Shown here piece after piece: positions 39,372 through 48,111 of a DNA stretch of 64,000 nt. The translations under genes and the position numbers were made by a program. The notes under the pieces are model-generated. The model saw only the letters and a list, made by a program, of their open reading frames with translations. It did no database searches and was not told the origin of the DNA. The stretch covers positions 6,386,001 through 6,450,000 of the forward strand of contig NZ_CP059733.1 of NCBI RefSeq assembly GCF_000948985.2, written 5' to 3'. Source of the stretch: Thalassomonas viridans (lineage in GTDB: Bacteria; Pseudomonadota; Gammaproteobacteria; Enterobacterales; Alteromonadaceae). Every line of letters begins with the position of its first letter. Position 1 is the first letter of the stretch.

Positions 39372-39809
39372 TTAAGGCATGGCAGGCGCATATTCGCCGC
39401 TCTCTTGCGGATGCAGGAGTTTATTGAGTAATTCGTGCTGAGCGGCCAGTAACCGGCCGTTGATGTCATTTTGCTGCTGGCAATCCAAAGTCAGCTGTTG
39501 CAGCTGCTGCCACAGCTCATAAACCCGGCCTTTAGAAACATGGTTTAAACTGTTAAACACCTTTTCTATGCCTTCGTTATCGGCGCTTACCCCTAGTTTC
39601 AGCAAAATAGCCTTACGCTTTTTCGCCTGGGCCAAAATCACCTGGTACAGTTTTTCATGGCGCTGGTTCACCTGGAGCAGCTTTTCGCTGTCGTGACGCT
39701 GCATGGCAACCTGCTGCTCTTTTAACAGGGCCTGAAAGCGGGTGTAATAAATAATATCCTGCTTGATACCGTTTACCAGCCCCCGAAGTCCCTGCTGAAC
39801 ATTATTCAT
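39372..39809 (-). CDS. flgN: FlgN-like flagellar chaperone (lateral set)
   Basis: 145 residues, all-helical and rich in Gln and Leu (FQALLKEQQVAMQRHDSEKLLQVNQRHEKLYQ...), as in FlgN, the export chaperone for the hook-associated proteins FlgK and FlgL. Its start overlaps the flgM stop by four bases. Sequence similarity in this family is weak, so the call rests on length, helical pattern and position. Confidence 0.85.
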   Translation of the reverse strand: MNNVQQGLRGLVNGIKQDIIYYTRFQALLKEQQVAMQRHDSEKLLQVNQRHEKLYQVILAQAKKRKAILLKLGVSADNEGIEKVFNSLNHVSKGRVYELWQQLQQLTLDCQQQNDINGRLLAAQHELLNKLLHPQESGEYAPAMP

Positions 39810-40102
39810 CGTCTGTGCATTTCCAAAATGGCGTCGCTGAGCACATCCAAATCCAAGCTCAGATTTCCCTGGGCAATCAGCTCGCGTACCTGGTTAACCT
39901 TCTCCATATCCACATCCGATGCCGAAGAAAGCTTGTTATTAATATCGAAAAAATTATCGGCTTTTTCGGCAAAGGCTTTTACGCTTGCCGAAGTTTCGCC
40001 GCTGTTTTTTACCGCGCTTACTGCCGCCGCTTTATCGCCGGCAACTTTCGTCGTCTGGCTGTTTAAACCGGCTTGCGCCATAGGGTTATTAGTTACTTTC
40101 AT
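39806..40102 (-). CDS. flgM: Anti-sigma-28 factor FlgM (lateral set)
   Basis: 98 residues. The disordered Ala/Lys/Ser-rich N-terminus is followed by the FlgM C-terminal domain (about 50-98; SSASDVDMEKVNQVRELIAQGNLSLDLDVLSDAILEMHR), which binds the flagellar sigma factor. It should hold a LafS/FliA-type sigma inactive until hook completion, when FlgM is exported. That sigma gene is not in the window. Confidence 0.92.
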   Translation of the reverse strand: MKVTNNPMAQAGLNSQTTKVAGDKAAAVSAVKNSGETSASVKAFAEKADNFFDINNKLSSASDVDMEKVNQVRELIAQGNLSLDLDVLSDAILEMHRR

Positions 40103-40591
40103 ATATAGGGGCTATCAAAGTTAAATTTACAAATTATCTGCTTAATCAGGTAAAGCGACTACCACAATAAAAAACTTAAACACTTTTTCATAGATTTTTT
40201 AAAAACAAAATATCCAGGCAAGATAGCTACGGCTTTTTCCCTTATGCCAGGCACAAACAAAAACCAACATAAGCATTTGAAATAAGGTAAGAATAAGAGA
40301 AGGCAAGAACAGAAGCAAAACCGTCGTCGGCAGTATTCAGCCGTTAATCACAAGTGAATATATACAGTCCCTTTTATTGCAGATATTAATCTAAAAAACC
40401 CGCCGACTCACTGTTGCCTTATCCAGTGACATAGTCTTTTATTATAGGTGCCTCTCAGAAACACAGGAGGGCCCCATCACCGGCATCTATATTCGCCAGC
40501 GCTGACAACCAGCGCGATAAAACAACCGCAATCCCTGAGCGCACGACCACCCAGAGATTGCTAACCACAAAGAACTAAACAGGAGTTCATC
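40103..40591. promoter_or_regulatory. Intergenic region flgM / symE with a near-LexA dyad
   Basis: 489 bases without a gene. CTGT-N8-CCAG at 40411-40426 (extended as CACTG...CAGTG) differs by one base from the CTGT-N8-ACAG LexA box and lies about 165 bases upstream of symE. No sigma-54 pair was found for flgM. An antisense SymR-like RNA over the symE leader is possible but cannot be seen by eye. Confidence 0.35.
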
Positions 40592-40873
40592 ATGGCTGAT
40601 TCTAATCATACGCCAGAGCCCCGTCCGGCAAAAGCAAAATATCCCGCCCCGCGCCAGCTTACCGTGCTGGAAACCATACGAGGAACCGCCAAAAGAACCC
40701 GCGAGGTCGGCCTGCATTATGTGCCGGTAGTCCTCGAACCTTGTGTCGTATTACGAGGCAAATGGCTCAACCAGGCCGGTTTCACCGCAGGGCAGAAAGT
40801 GACGGTAACCGCAGGACAGGAAGGCTTAATGATCACGCCAAGCCTGACAAGCAAAGCCTTAGCTAACCTTTAA
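40592..40873 (+). CDS. SymE-like type I toxin family protein, 93 aa
   Basis: Matches the SymE family core: RQLTVLETIRG, then VVLRGKWLNQAGFTAGQKVTVTAGQEGLMITP, an AbrB-like strand pattern. In E. coli SymE is SOS-induced, DNA-associated and held back by antisense RNA SymR. A good RBS (AGGAG at about 40581) precedes the ATG. It sits alone inside the flagellar block between flgM and flgA, which suggests insertion. Many family members are of untested function. Confidence 0.8.
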   Translation: MADSNHTPEPRPAKAKYPAPRQLTVLETIRGTAKRTREVGLHYVPVVLEPCVVLRGKWLNQAGFTAGQKVTVTAGQEGLMITPSLTSKALANL

Positions 40874-40896
40874 GAATTTGCTTATCTGACAGCAAA

Positions 40897-40922
40897 AAAC
40901 GTTCGGCGAAAGCCGAACGTTT
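40897..40922. terminator. Terminator between symE and flgA (bidirectional)
   Basis: Perfect 11-bp stem AAACGTTCGGC / GCCGAACGTTT with a GAAA loop, with A- and T-rich flanks on both sides. It serves symE on plus and flgA on minus. Confidence 0.9.
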
Positions 40923-40969
40923 TATCATATTTAAGAGTTCTTTTATCGGCCAAAACTTCAAAAAAAAGC

Positions 40970-41746
40970 TCAAAAAAGGGTTTCCACTATCCCCTGCCCG
41001 GCCACCCGGCCCTGTATCACCTTTTTCGAGGAAGCATTTTCTATCCTGATCTTCTCCCCCAGCATACCGTTTTCCAGCGCCGTGCCTTTCATGGTGGCGA
41101 CAAAATTGCCCTGCTGCGCCCGGATCAGCACTTCTTCCCCCTTCTTCACCAGGTAAACATTTTGCAGCTGCCCGGCATTAATGATCTTGCCGCCGCGTAT
41201 GCGCCTGACGCTGCGTTTATTCACCACCTTTTGCCCGGCGGTAAAAAATTCCCGGTTTAACCGGCTGATTTCAATATTTTTCAGGTAAACATCGGCAGCG
41301 GTGATCACCTGATCCACGGCAATATCATTTCTCGCATGCCAGACGTCGAGCCAGACTTTGACTTTCGCCTGCGCCCTCACCTGCCATTTCGGGCTGGCGC
41401 AGGAAATAACATAATGCACCCGTCCCAACGGCGGGCGGCTGTGGTTAGCCAGCTCAAAGGAAACCTCCTGTCCGCACTCCGGCAGCTGTTTCCCCTTACC
41501 CGGCAGCCAGGTAATGATCTCCTCCCGGTATTTCGGCCAGGCCATTTGCCCGGCATAAGCCGCCAGATCGTTTTTCACTTGCTGTACAAAAGGTTCCGCC
41601 CGGGCAAAAACCGATGTAAATAAAGCCGTTAGCAGCAACAAAAACAGGAAAAAAAAGCGGCCGCCGCTATAAAAACCCCGTTTCCCCTGCGGAAAAACTT
41701 CTTCCGCTTCCGCTTTCCCTTTTTGGTCAAAAAACAAATAAACCAT
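40970..41746 (-). CDS. flgA: P-ring assembly chaperone FlgA (lateral set)
   Basis: 258 residues. An unusually long polar N-terminus (about 28 residues) precedes the hydrophobic signal segment (FFFLFLLLLTALFTSVFARA); the true start may be later but no Met follows before it. The mature part is an SAF-domain chaperone: ARNDIAVDQVITAADVYLKNIE and KNKRSVRRI-like, ending VIQGRVAGQGIVETLF. It helps FlgI assemble in the periplasm. Divergent from flgB, as in lateral clusters. Confidence 0.9.
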   Translation of the reverse strand: MVYLFFDQKGKAEAEEVFPQGKRGFYSGGRFFFLFLLLLTALFTSVFARAEPFVQQVKNDLAAYAGQMAWPKYREEIITWLPGKGKQLPECGQEVSFELANHSRPPLGRVHYVISCASPKWQVRAQAKVKVWLDVWHARNDIAVDQVITAADVYLKNIEISRLNREFFTAGQKVVNKRSVRRIRGGKIINAGQLQNVYLVKKGEEVLIRAQQGNFVATMKGTALENGMLGEKIRIENASSKKVIQGRVAGQGIVETLF

Positions 41747-41769
41747 TGAAATATAAAACCTTTAATTAG

Positions 41770-41785
41770 TGGCACAGCTTTTGAT
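41770..41785 (+). promoter_or_regulatory. Candidate sigma-54 promoter of the flgB operon
   Basis: TGGCAC (41770-41775), five bases, then TTGAT (41781-41785), against consensus TGGCAC-N5-TTGCA. The -24 box is perfect; the -12 box has A for C. It lies 48 bases before the flgB start, as expected for LafK-controlled class II genes. Confidence 0.6.
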
Positions 41786-41832
41786 ACCCAAGTGCAGAGT
41801 TATGATAACAGAACCACAGGACTTTTCAGGTA

Positions 41833-42204
41833 ATGGCAATAAATTTTGATAAAGCCTTGGGCATTCATCCTTATGCCTTACAGGCCAGGGTGCAGCGCAG
41901 CGAGATCCTCGCCAGCAATTTAGCCAATGTTGACACCCCGGGTTATCTGGCCCGGGATTATGACTTCAAAGCCGCCATGGCGGATGTCGAGTCACAGTTC
42001 AACAACTCGGGCTCCGGTTTTGTACCGCAATTGTCCATGGAAGCCCAGTACCGGGTGCCCTACCAGCCGGCGCTGGACGGCAATACCGCGGAAATGGGCG
42101 TGGAACAAAGCAAATTTAACAACAATGCCATGGATTTTCAGAGCAGCCTGACTTTCCTGAACATGAAAATACAGGGCCTGCAAAAAGTAATAGACGGACG
42201 CTAA
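41833..42204 (+). CDS. flgB: Flagellar proximal rod protein FlgB (lateral set)
   Basis: 123 residues with the rod-protein signature (RVQRSEILASNLANVDTPGYLARDYDF) and C-terminal helix (NNNAMDFQSSLTFLNMKIQGLQKVIDG). First gene of the flgBCDEFGHIJKL operon. Confidence 0.95.
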   Translation: MAINFDKALGIHPYALQARVQRSEILASNLANVDTPGYLARDYDFKAAMADVESQFNNSGSGFVPQLSMEAQYRVPYQPALDGNTAEMGVEQSKFNNNAMDFQSSLTFLNMKIQGLQKVIDGR

Positions 42205-42206
42205 TT

Positions 42207-42629
42207 ATGTCATTCAACAACATCTATGATATTGCCGGCAGCGCCATGCGCAGCCAGACACTGAGACTCAATACCGTGGCTTCCAACCTGGCCAACGCCG
42301 ATGCCGCCGCCGGCAGCGAACAGGAAGCCTATCGCGCCTTGAAGCCGGTATTCTCTTCTGTTTATCAAACCAGCCAGGAAGAAATGCAGATCACCGGCGC
42401 CAGCGTACAGGTGCTTGGGGTTACCCAGTCGCAGCAGGCAGTCGAGCGCCGCTACGAGCCGGAAAACAGCCTGGCGGATGAAGAAGGTTATGTCTTTTAT
42501 TCCAACGTCAACGCCGTGGAAGAAATGGCGGATATGATGTCGGCTTCGCGCAGTTTCGAAGGTTCGGTGGAAGTCATGCGCCGGGTCAACAGTATGCAGC
42601 AAAGTTTATTGCGCTTAGGAAAAGGATAA
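42207..42629 (+). CDS. flgC: Flagellar proximal rod protein FlgC (lateral set)
   Basis: 140 residues: IAGSAMRSQTLRLNTVASNLANADAA at the N-terminus and EEMADMMSASRSFEGSVEVM at the C-terminus, where lateral FlgC keeps the usual Val-Asn-Ala-Val-Glu-Glu-Met start. Two bases after flgB. Confidence 0.95.
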   Translation: MSFNNIYDIAGSAMRSQTLRLNTVASNLANADAAAGSEQEAYRALKPVFSSVYQTSQEEMQITGASVQVLGVTQSQQAVERRYEPENSLADEEGYVFYSNVNAVEEMADMMSASRSFEGSVEVMRRVNSMQQSLLRLGKG

Positions 42630-42633
42630 TAAG

Positions 42634-43296
42634 ATGTCAGCTATTACTAATACCGGTTCCGGCGTCAACACCGCCAGCCAGGGCACCAATACAACAACCA
42701 ACTCCGCTTTTGGTTTAAAGAATGAATTCCTGGAAATGATGGTTGCCCAGATCCAAAACCAGGATCCGCTCAATCCCCTAGACGGCACCGAATATGTCAG
42801 CCAGCTGGCGGAATTTTCCATGGTGGAAGGCATAGAATACCTGCGCAGCGGCCAGACGGAACAGGCAGATCTAATGTACACCCAGCAAGTGCTGCAAAGC
42901 ACCTCCCTTATCGGCAAAGACGTGCTGGTGCCTGCCTCCTCGCTTGCGGCCCAGCAGGGGGAAAAGCCCCGGGGTGTGATCAAACTCGACGGCAGCGCCG
43001 ACAAGGTAGTGCTGAAAGTCAAAGACTTAAACGGCCAGGTGGTGCAGGAGCATAACTGGCAGTATGCCAGCCAGGGGGAGATCGCCTTCGAACTGGATGA
43101 ACTCGACCAGAACTCCTATGTCTTTGAAGTCGAAGTACATAACGGGGAAAACATCAGCAGCCAGACACCCTGGCTACAGCGCAACGTGGAAAAAGTCAGC
43201 CTGCCGTCCAGCGGCGGCGATATCCAGCTTGCACTTACCGGAATGGGGAGCGTTTCTCTGTTCTCCGTTTCAGAATTTAGCCAGAATAACAGTTAA
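42634..43296 (+). CDS. flgD: Hook-capping scaffold protein FlgD (lateral set)
   Basis: 220 residues. The N-terminal cap region is typical (KNEFLEMMVAQIQNQDPLNPLDGTEYVSQLAEFS), followed by the FlgD Ig/tudor-like domain (about 105-205; VLKVKDLNGQVVQEHNWQ). It caps the growing hook and is not in the final structure. Confidence 0.95.
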   Translation: MSAITNTGSGVNTASQGTNTTTNSAFGLKNEFLEMMVAQIQNQDPLNPLDGTEYVSQLAEFSMVEGIEYLRSGQTEQADLMYTQQVLQSTSLIGKDVLVPASSLAAQQGEKPRGVIKLDGSADKVVLKVKDLNGQVVQEHNWQYASQGEIAFELDELDQNSYVFEVEVHNGENISSQTPWLQRNVEKVSLPSSGGDIQLALTGMGSVSLFSVSEFSQNNS

Positions 43297-43305
43297 GGAA
43301 CAGCC

Positions 43306-44502
43306 ATGTCTTTTAGTATAGGTTTATCAGGACTTCGCGCCACCAACGAGCAACTGGATGTCATTTCGCAAAACATTGCCAACGTCGATACTTCCGGCTT
43401 TAAATCCGGCCGGGCGGAATTCTCCGCCATCTACAGCGGCGGCTTACCCGGCGGCGTTGAAGTCGCGGATGTTTCCAGCAACTTCGACCGCGACGGTTCA
43501 GTGATCAATACCGGCCGTTCCATGGACATGGCCATCAGCGGCCGCGGTTTCTTCGTATTAAACAACAACGGCGAAACCGCCTACACCCGCGCCGGTACCT
43601 TCAACCGCGACGCCAGCAACTATATCGTCAGCAACAGCGGCGCCAGGTTACAGGGTTACCCGGTAGACAGCACAGGCGCGCTGCTTGATGGTGTGGTTAG
43701 CGACCTGCAGGTGGCAACCGGCACCTTACAGGCCAGCGAGTCCAGCGTAGTCAACTTTGCCGCCAACTTAAAAGCCGACTCCGCCATACCGGCGACCGCC
43801 TGGAACCCCGCCAGCATACAACCGGACATGTACAACTATTCCCAGTCCAGCACGGTTTACGATACTTTAGGTACAGAGCATGTACTGACCCAATACTTTG
43901 TCAAAACCGGTACCAATAGCTGGGACGCCCATTACTTTATTGACGGCGCTGCCGCAGGCACCACGCCAACCCAGGCATTAACCTTCGATGCCACCGGCAA
44001 CCTGTTGACCCCGGCGGCTGCAGTAAACCTGACCCATAATGTTACTAACGGCGCCAACAACCTTGCTATTGGTCTTTCCCTGACGGATATGACCCAGAAC
44101 AGCGCCGATTTCAGCTTAAGTCGCAACGAAACTGACGGCTACGGCGCCGGTGAACTGAAAAATATCCGGGTGGACGACGACGGTTCCGTTTACGGCGTTT
44201 ACACCAACGGCCAGGACATGTTGCAGGGTAAGGTTATCCTGGCGGATTTTGCCAACCCCGACGGCCTGAGCAAAGGCGACAACACCACCTGGACCCAGAC
44301 CTTTTCTTCCGGCGCGCCTATGCTGGGGGTTCCTGACAGCGGCACTTTGGGCAGCCTGAGCTCCGGCGCCTATGAAGGCTCCAACGTCGACCTGACCGGC
44401 GAGCTGGTTAACCTGATGACCGCCCAACGCAACTACCAGGCCAACGCCAAGACCATAAGTGCCGCCGAACAGATGACGCAAGTCCTGTTCAGCTCATTTT
44501 AA
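43306..44502 (+). CDS. flgE: Flagellar hook protein FlgE (lateral set)
   Basis: 398 residues. N-terminal D0 (SIGLSGLRATNEQLDVISQNIANVDTSGFKS), variable middle with the FlgE D2 region, and C-terminal VNLMTAQRNYQANAKTISAAEQ. Its last 24 codons (44431-44502) have a diverged in-frame copy downstream at 44551-44625. Confidence 0.95.
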   Translation: MSFSIGLSGLRATNEQLDVISQNIANVDTSGFKSGRAEFSAIYSGGLPGGVEVADVSSNFDRDGSVINTGRSMDMAISGRGFFVLNNNGETAYTRAGTFNRDASNYIVSNSGARLQGYPVDSTGALLDGVVSDLQVATGTLQASESSVVNFAANLKADSAIPATAWNPASIQPDMYNYSQSSTVYDTLGTEHVLTQYFVKTGTNSWDAHYFIDGAAAGTTPTQALTFDATGNLLTPAAAVNLTHNVTNGANNLAIGLSLTDMTQNSADFSLSRNETDGYGAGELKNIRVDDDGSVYGVYTNGQDMLQGKVILADFANPDGLSKGDNTTWTQTFSSGAPMLGVPDSGTLGSLSSGAYEGSNVDLTGELVNLMTAQRNYQANAKTISAAEQMTQVLFSSF

Positions 44503-44532
44503 ATAACAAATAAATAGAGCAGGACACGCAAG

Positions 44533-44625
44533 ATGAACAGACGGGACTTAAACAGAGCCAACGCGCTAATACCCAGTTCAGCATCAGCGCAACAGATGAC
44601 GCAAGTCCTGTTCAGCTCGTTTTAA
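44533..44625 (+). repeat. Echo of the flgE 3' end: 30-codon ORF ending like FlgE
   Basis: This short ORF starts at ATG 44533 (AGGA 12 bases upstream). From AAC at 44551 it aligns with the FlgE C-terminus: NRANALIPSSASAQ versus NYQANAKTISAAE, then the identical QMTQVLFSSF and stop. A 28-base stretch is identical apart from one later A/G. It lies between flgE and flgF. A functional small protein, a fragment of an older flgE allele, or a recombination scar are all possible. Confidence 0.85.
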
Positions 44626-44651
44626 CTGATCACATAGACCGGGACTGACTC

Positions 44652-45380
44652 ATGGAACTCTTATATACCGCCCTTTCCGGAGCAAAACAGACGCAAACCG
44701 CCATGGCGATACGCGCCAACAACCTGGCCAATGTCAATACCACCGGCTTCCGTGCCGATCTGGAGCGCACCGCCGCCTACCAGATCGAAGGTTATGGTTT
44801 TAATACCCGGTATATGAGCCAGTCGGAGCAGGCGGGCACCAACTTTGCCAGCGGCCGTTTGCAGCAAACCGGCCGCACTCTGGATGTCGCCATCCAGGGG
44901 GACGGCTACCTGGCGGTACAGGCGCCGTCCGGCCAGGAAGCCTATACCCGCGCCGGCAATATCATGGTGGACGGCGCAGGCCAGGCCTTTATCAACGGCA
45001 ACCCGGTGTTGTCCGACGGCGGCCAGCTGATCCTGCCGGAATACCAGCAGATCACTATAGGTAAAGACGGCACCGTCAGCGTGATTCCCCAGGGGGGCGG
45101 CGCACAAATCGAAGTGGGCCAGATCACTTTGGTCAAGCCGGAAGATGCCGCCATGACCAAAGGCCTGGACGGCCTGCTTTACCTGAAAAGCGGCGCCCAG
45201 GCGCCGGTCAGCGATGAAGTGGAGCTGGTGTCCGGTTTCCTGGAAAGCTCAAACGTCAACGCCGTTACCGAGCTGGTGTCGTCCATGGCGGTCAACCGCC
45301 AGTTCGAATTGCAAATCAAGATGATGAAAACCGCAGACACATTAGCGCAAAGCGGCAATAAACTCATCAGCGGCTCATAA
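44652..45380 (+). CDS. flgF: Flagellar proximal rod protein FlgF (lateral set)
   Basis: 242 residues. LYTALSGAKQTQTAMAIRANNLANVNTTGFRADLE at the N-terminus and SSMAVNRQFELQIKMMKTAD at the C-terminus. Its last 24 codons (45309-45380) are echoed directly downstream at 45383-45466. Confidence 0.95.
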   Translation: MELLYTALSGAKQTQTAMAIRANNLANVNTTGFRADLERTAAYQIEGYGFNTRYMSQSEQAGTNFASGRLQQTGRTLDVAIQGDGYLAVQAPSGQEAYTRAGNIMVDGAGQAFINGNPVLSDGGQLILPEYQQITIGKDGTVSVIPQGGGAQIEVGQITLVKPEDAAMTKGLDGLLYLKSGAQAPVSDEVELVSGFLESSNVNAVTELVSSMAVNRQFELQIKMMKTADTLAQSGNKLISGS

Positions 45381-45382
45381 CA

Positions 45383-45466
45383 TTGAAAATCAAGATGATG
45401 AAAACGGCGCTAAATCACAAACAAATCTTAGCGCAAAGCGGCAACAAGCTTATCAGCGGCTCTTAA
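45383..45466 (+). repeat. Echo of the flgF 3' end before flgG
   Basis: In frame from TTG 45383 or ATG 45395 it reads LKIKMMKTALNHKQI followed by LAQSGNKLISGS and stop, versus LQIKMMKTADT and the same 12 residues in FlgF. Four extra codons lie in the middle. Third-position differences (AAC/AAT, CTT/CTC, TCT/TCA) show that it is not a fresh copy. Confidence 0.88.
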
Positions 45467-45489
45467 GCAGCACACAGTAAGGAATTATT

Positions 45490-46275
45490 ATGAACTCGTC
45501 ATTATGGGTCAGTAAAACAGGTTTGGCGGCACAAGATGCCAAGATGACCTCTATCTCCAACAACCTGGCCAACGTCAATACCACAGGTTTTAAACGCGAC
45601 CGGGTCGCCTTCTCGGATCTGTTTTACGACATCCAGCGCCAACCCGGCGCCCAGGCGGATCAGCAAAACGAGATCCCCACCGGCATCCAGGTGGGCAACG
45701 GTGTTCGCATCATGGGCACGCAAAAAGTATTTACTTCCGGCACCTTCGCCAACACAGGCCAGGAACTGGATCTGGCCATAGTCGGCAAAGGCTTTTTCCA
45801 GGTGGAGCAGCTCAGCGGCGAGCTGGCCTACAGCCGCAACGGCCAGTTTAACCTGAATTCCGACGGCGAAATCGTCAACGGCGACGGCCTGCCGCTGGTG
45901 CCCAATATCCAGATCCCGGCAAATACCGTCAGCATCACCGTCGGCACCGATGGCATCGTCAGCGCCCTGCAGGCAGGGGAAGTCAACCCGCAGGAAGTCG
46001 GCCAGATCACTTTAGTGAATTTCGCCAACCCCGCCGGCCTGGAAGCCATAGGCAGCAATCTCTATGTTGCCACCGGCTCTACCGGCGAGCCGATTGAAGG
46101 GGTGGCCGGCGAAGACTCCCTCGGCCAGCTGAAGCAATATACCTTGGAAGGCTCCAATGTCAGCGTGGTAGAAGAAATGGTGGACATGATCTCCACCCAG
46201 CGCGCCTATGAAATGAACGCCAAGGTGGTATCCGCCTCGGATCAGATGCTGAAATTTATCAGCCAGGCGTTATAG
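45490..46275 (+). CDS. flgG: Flagellar distal rod protein FlgG (lateral set)
   Basis: 261 residues, standard length. SLWVSKTGLAAQDAKMTSISNNLANVNTTGFKRDR at the N-terminus; VEEMVDMISTQRAYEMNAKVVSASDQMLKFISQ at the C-terminus. Contains the FlgG-specific PGAQADQQNEIPTGIQVGNG segment that sets distal-rod structure. Confidence 0.96.
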   Translation: MNSSLWVSKTGLAAQDAKMTSISNNLANVNTTGFKRDRVAFSDLFYDIQRQPGAQADQQNEIPTGIQVGNGVRIMGTQKVFTSGTFANTGQELDLAIVGKGFFQVEQLSGELAYSRNGQFNLNSDGEIVNGDGLPLVPNIQIPANTVSITVGTDGIVSALQAGEVNPQEVGQITLVNFANPAGLEAIGSNLYVATGSTGEPIEGVAGEDSLGQLKQYTLEGSNVSVVEEMVDMISTQRAYEMNAKVVSASDQMLKFISQAL

Positions 46276-46287
46276 AAGGAGCTTTTG

Positions 46288-46968
46288 ATGCTGGCTAAAC
46301 GGCTCACTATCGTCCTGGGAACCCTGCTGCTGACCGCCTGTGCAAGCAGCTATCATCCGGCCCAGCCGCAACCGGGGGAAAGGCAGTGGCAACCTACGGT
46401 CACCCGGGCGCAGGCCCAGGCAGCACCTGAGGCAAAAGACGGCAGTTTATTGCAGAACGCCCGCCTGCTGAACATGTTCCAGGACAGGCGCGCCTACGGT
46501 GTCGGCGATATCCTGACCGTGATGTTAGACGAAGAAACCCAGTCCAGCAAAAGAGCCGATACCGATATCGGCAAAACCAGCGATACTAGCGGCACCTACA
46601 GCGCGGTTTTCCCCAACACCAATGAAAGCGGCAGTTTCGGCTTCGGCAGCAACCGCAGCTTCAACGGCAGCTCCAGCGCCAGCCAGCAAAACACCCTGAC
46701 CGGCGCCATTACCGTCACAGTTTCCGAAGTCTTGGATACCGGCGCGCTGCGCATTAACGGCGAAAAATGGATCAAGCTCAACCAGGGGGATGAATACATC
46801 CGCCTGACCGGCCTGATCCGGGTGGAAGATGTCGACCGCGCCAACCGCATCAGCTCGCAGCGCATAGCCGATGCCCGCATCACCTATGCCGGACGCGGCG
46901 CCCTGGCGGAAGCCAACCAGCAGGGCTGGCTGTCGCGTTTCTTCAACAGCGGCTGGTTCCCTTTCTAG
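46288..46968 (+). CDS. flgH: Flagellar L-ring lipoprotein FlgH (lateral set)
   Basis: 226 residues from the ATG at 46288 (AAGGAG upstream); a TTG one codon earlier is possible. Lipobox LLTAC with Cys18 marks an outer-membrane lipoprotein. Family regions: LFQDRRAYGVGDILTVMLDE and the C-terminal VRVEDVDRANRISSQRIADARITYAGRGAL-type stretch (here IRVEDVDRAN). Confidence 0.96.
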   Translation: MLAKRLTIVLGTLLLTACASSYHPAQPQPGERQWQPTVTRAQAQAAPEAKDGSLLQNARLLNMFQDRRAYGVGDILTVMLDEETQSSKRADTDIGKTSDTSGTYSAVFPNTNESGSFGFGSNRSFNGSSSASQQNTLTGAITVTVSEVLDTGALRINGEKWIKLNQGDEYIRLTGLIRVEDVDRANRISSQRIADARITYAGRGALAEANQQGWLSRFFNSGWFPF

Positions 46969-46977
46969 GCCCGGCAA

Positions 46978-48111
46978 ATGAGTAATAATATGAAAAAAAT
47001 ATGCGCCTTTCTCCTGGTTTTCTCCGGCCTGTTGCTGCTTTCGCAGGTCAAAATCGTGCATGCCAAACCGGCGCGCATGCTGCTGGATATCACCGACATC
47101 CAGGGACTGAGAAAAAACCAGCTGGTGGGTTACGGCCTGGTGGTGGGTCTGGACGGCACCGGCGACAAAAACCAGGTGAAATTCACCAGCCAGTCCATGG
47201 TCAACATGTTGCAACAGTTCGGCGTCACCCTGGACGGCCGCACCGACCCTAAACTGAAAAACGTTGCCGCGGTCACCGTCACCGCCGACATCATGCCCCA
47301 GGCGGGCAAAGGCCAGCTGGTCAATGTCACCGTTTCTTCCATCGGCGATGCCAAAAGCCTGCGCGGCGGCACCCTGTTGCTGACCCCGCTAAAAGGCATA
47401 GACGGCCAGATCTATGCCACCGCCCAGGGCAACCTGGTGGTGGGCGGCATCAAGGCGCAGGGCACCTCGGGCTCGTCCATTACCGTCAACACACCCACCA
47501 CGGGCACGATTCCCAACGGCGCGGTGATCGAGCGGGAAATCCAGTCGGACTTTATCGAACAAAAAGACGTGATCTTAAATTTAAAGCGGCCGAATTTTAA
47601 AACCGCCCGTAATATCGAAGTGGCCATCAATGAGCTGTTCGGCCCTGATGTCGCCCGCGCCCAGGGACAGCACAGGGTGGCGGTTGCCGCGCCGACGGAT
47701 GCCAGGCAGAGGGTGACCTTTATGTCCATGCTCGAAGAAATCGAAGTCGAGCTGGGGCGCACCAAGCAAAGGGTAGTATTCAACAGTCGCACCGGCACCG
47801 TAGTGATGGGAGCCAATGTCAAGGTCAGGAAAGCCGCCGTCAGCCACGGCAACTTGACCGTGACCATAACCGAAAGCAGCAATGTCAGCCAGCCCAACGC
47901 CTTCGGCCAGGGCAATACGGTGACGACGCCGGAGTCCTCCATCTATATCGAGAAAGGGGAAAACCCTATGTTCGTCTGGCCGGAAGGCACCTCGCTCGAT
48001 GTTATCGTCAAAGCCATCAACAGCTTAGGCGCAGCGCCGGACGACCTTATGTCCATTTTACAATCCCTGCATGAAGCGGGTTCACTGGAAGCAGAGCTAG
48101 TGGTGATTTAA
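46978..48111 (+). CDS. flgI: Flagellar P-ring protein FlgI (lateral set)
   Basis: 377 residues with a signal peptide (first about 30 residues, ending VHAKP). Family motifs: [28 protein letters not shown] and the C-terminal [23 protein letters not shown]. The stop overlaps an ATG (TAATG) that opens a 30-codon echo of this gene's own 3' end. Confidence 0.96.
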   Translation: MSNNMKKICAFLLVFSGLLLLSQVKIVHAKPARMLLDITDIQGLRKNQLVGYGLVVGLDGTGDKNQVKFTSQSMVNMLQQFGVTLDGRTDPKLKNVAAVTVTADIMPQAGKGQLVNVTVSSIGDAKSLRGGTLLLTPLKGIDGQIYATAQGNLVVGGIKAQGTSGSSITVNTPTTGTIPNGAVIEREIQSDFIEQKDVILNLKRPNFKTARNIEVAINELFGPDVARAQGQHRVAVAAPTDARQRVTFMSMLEEIEVELGRTKQRVVFNSRTGTVVMGANVKVRKAAVSHGNLTVTITESSNVSQPNAFGQGNTVTTPESSIYIEKGENPMFVWPEGTSLDVIVKAINSLGAAPDDLMSILQSLHEAGSLEAELVVI

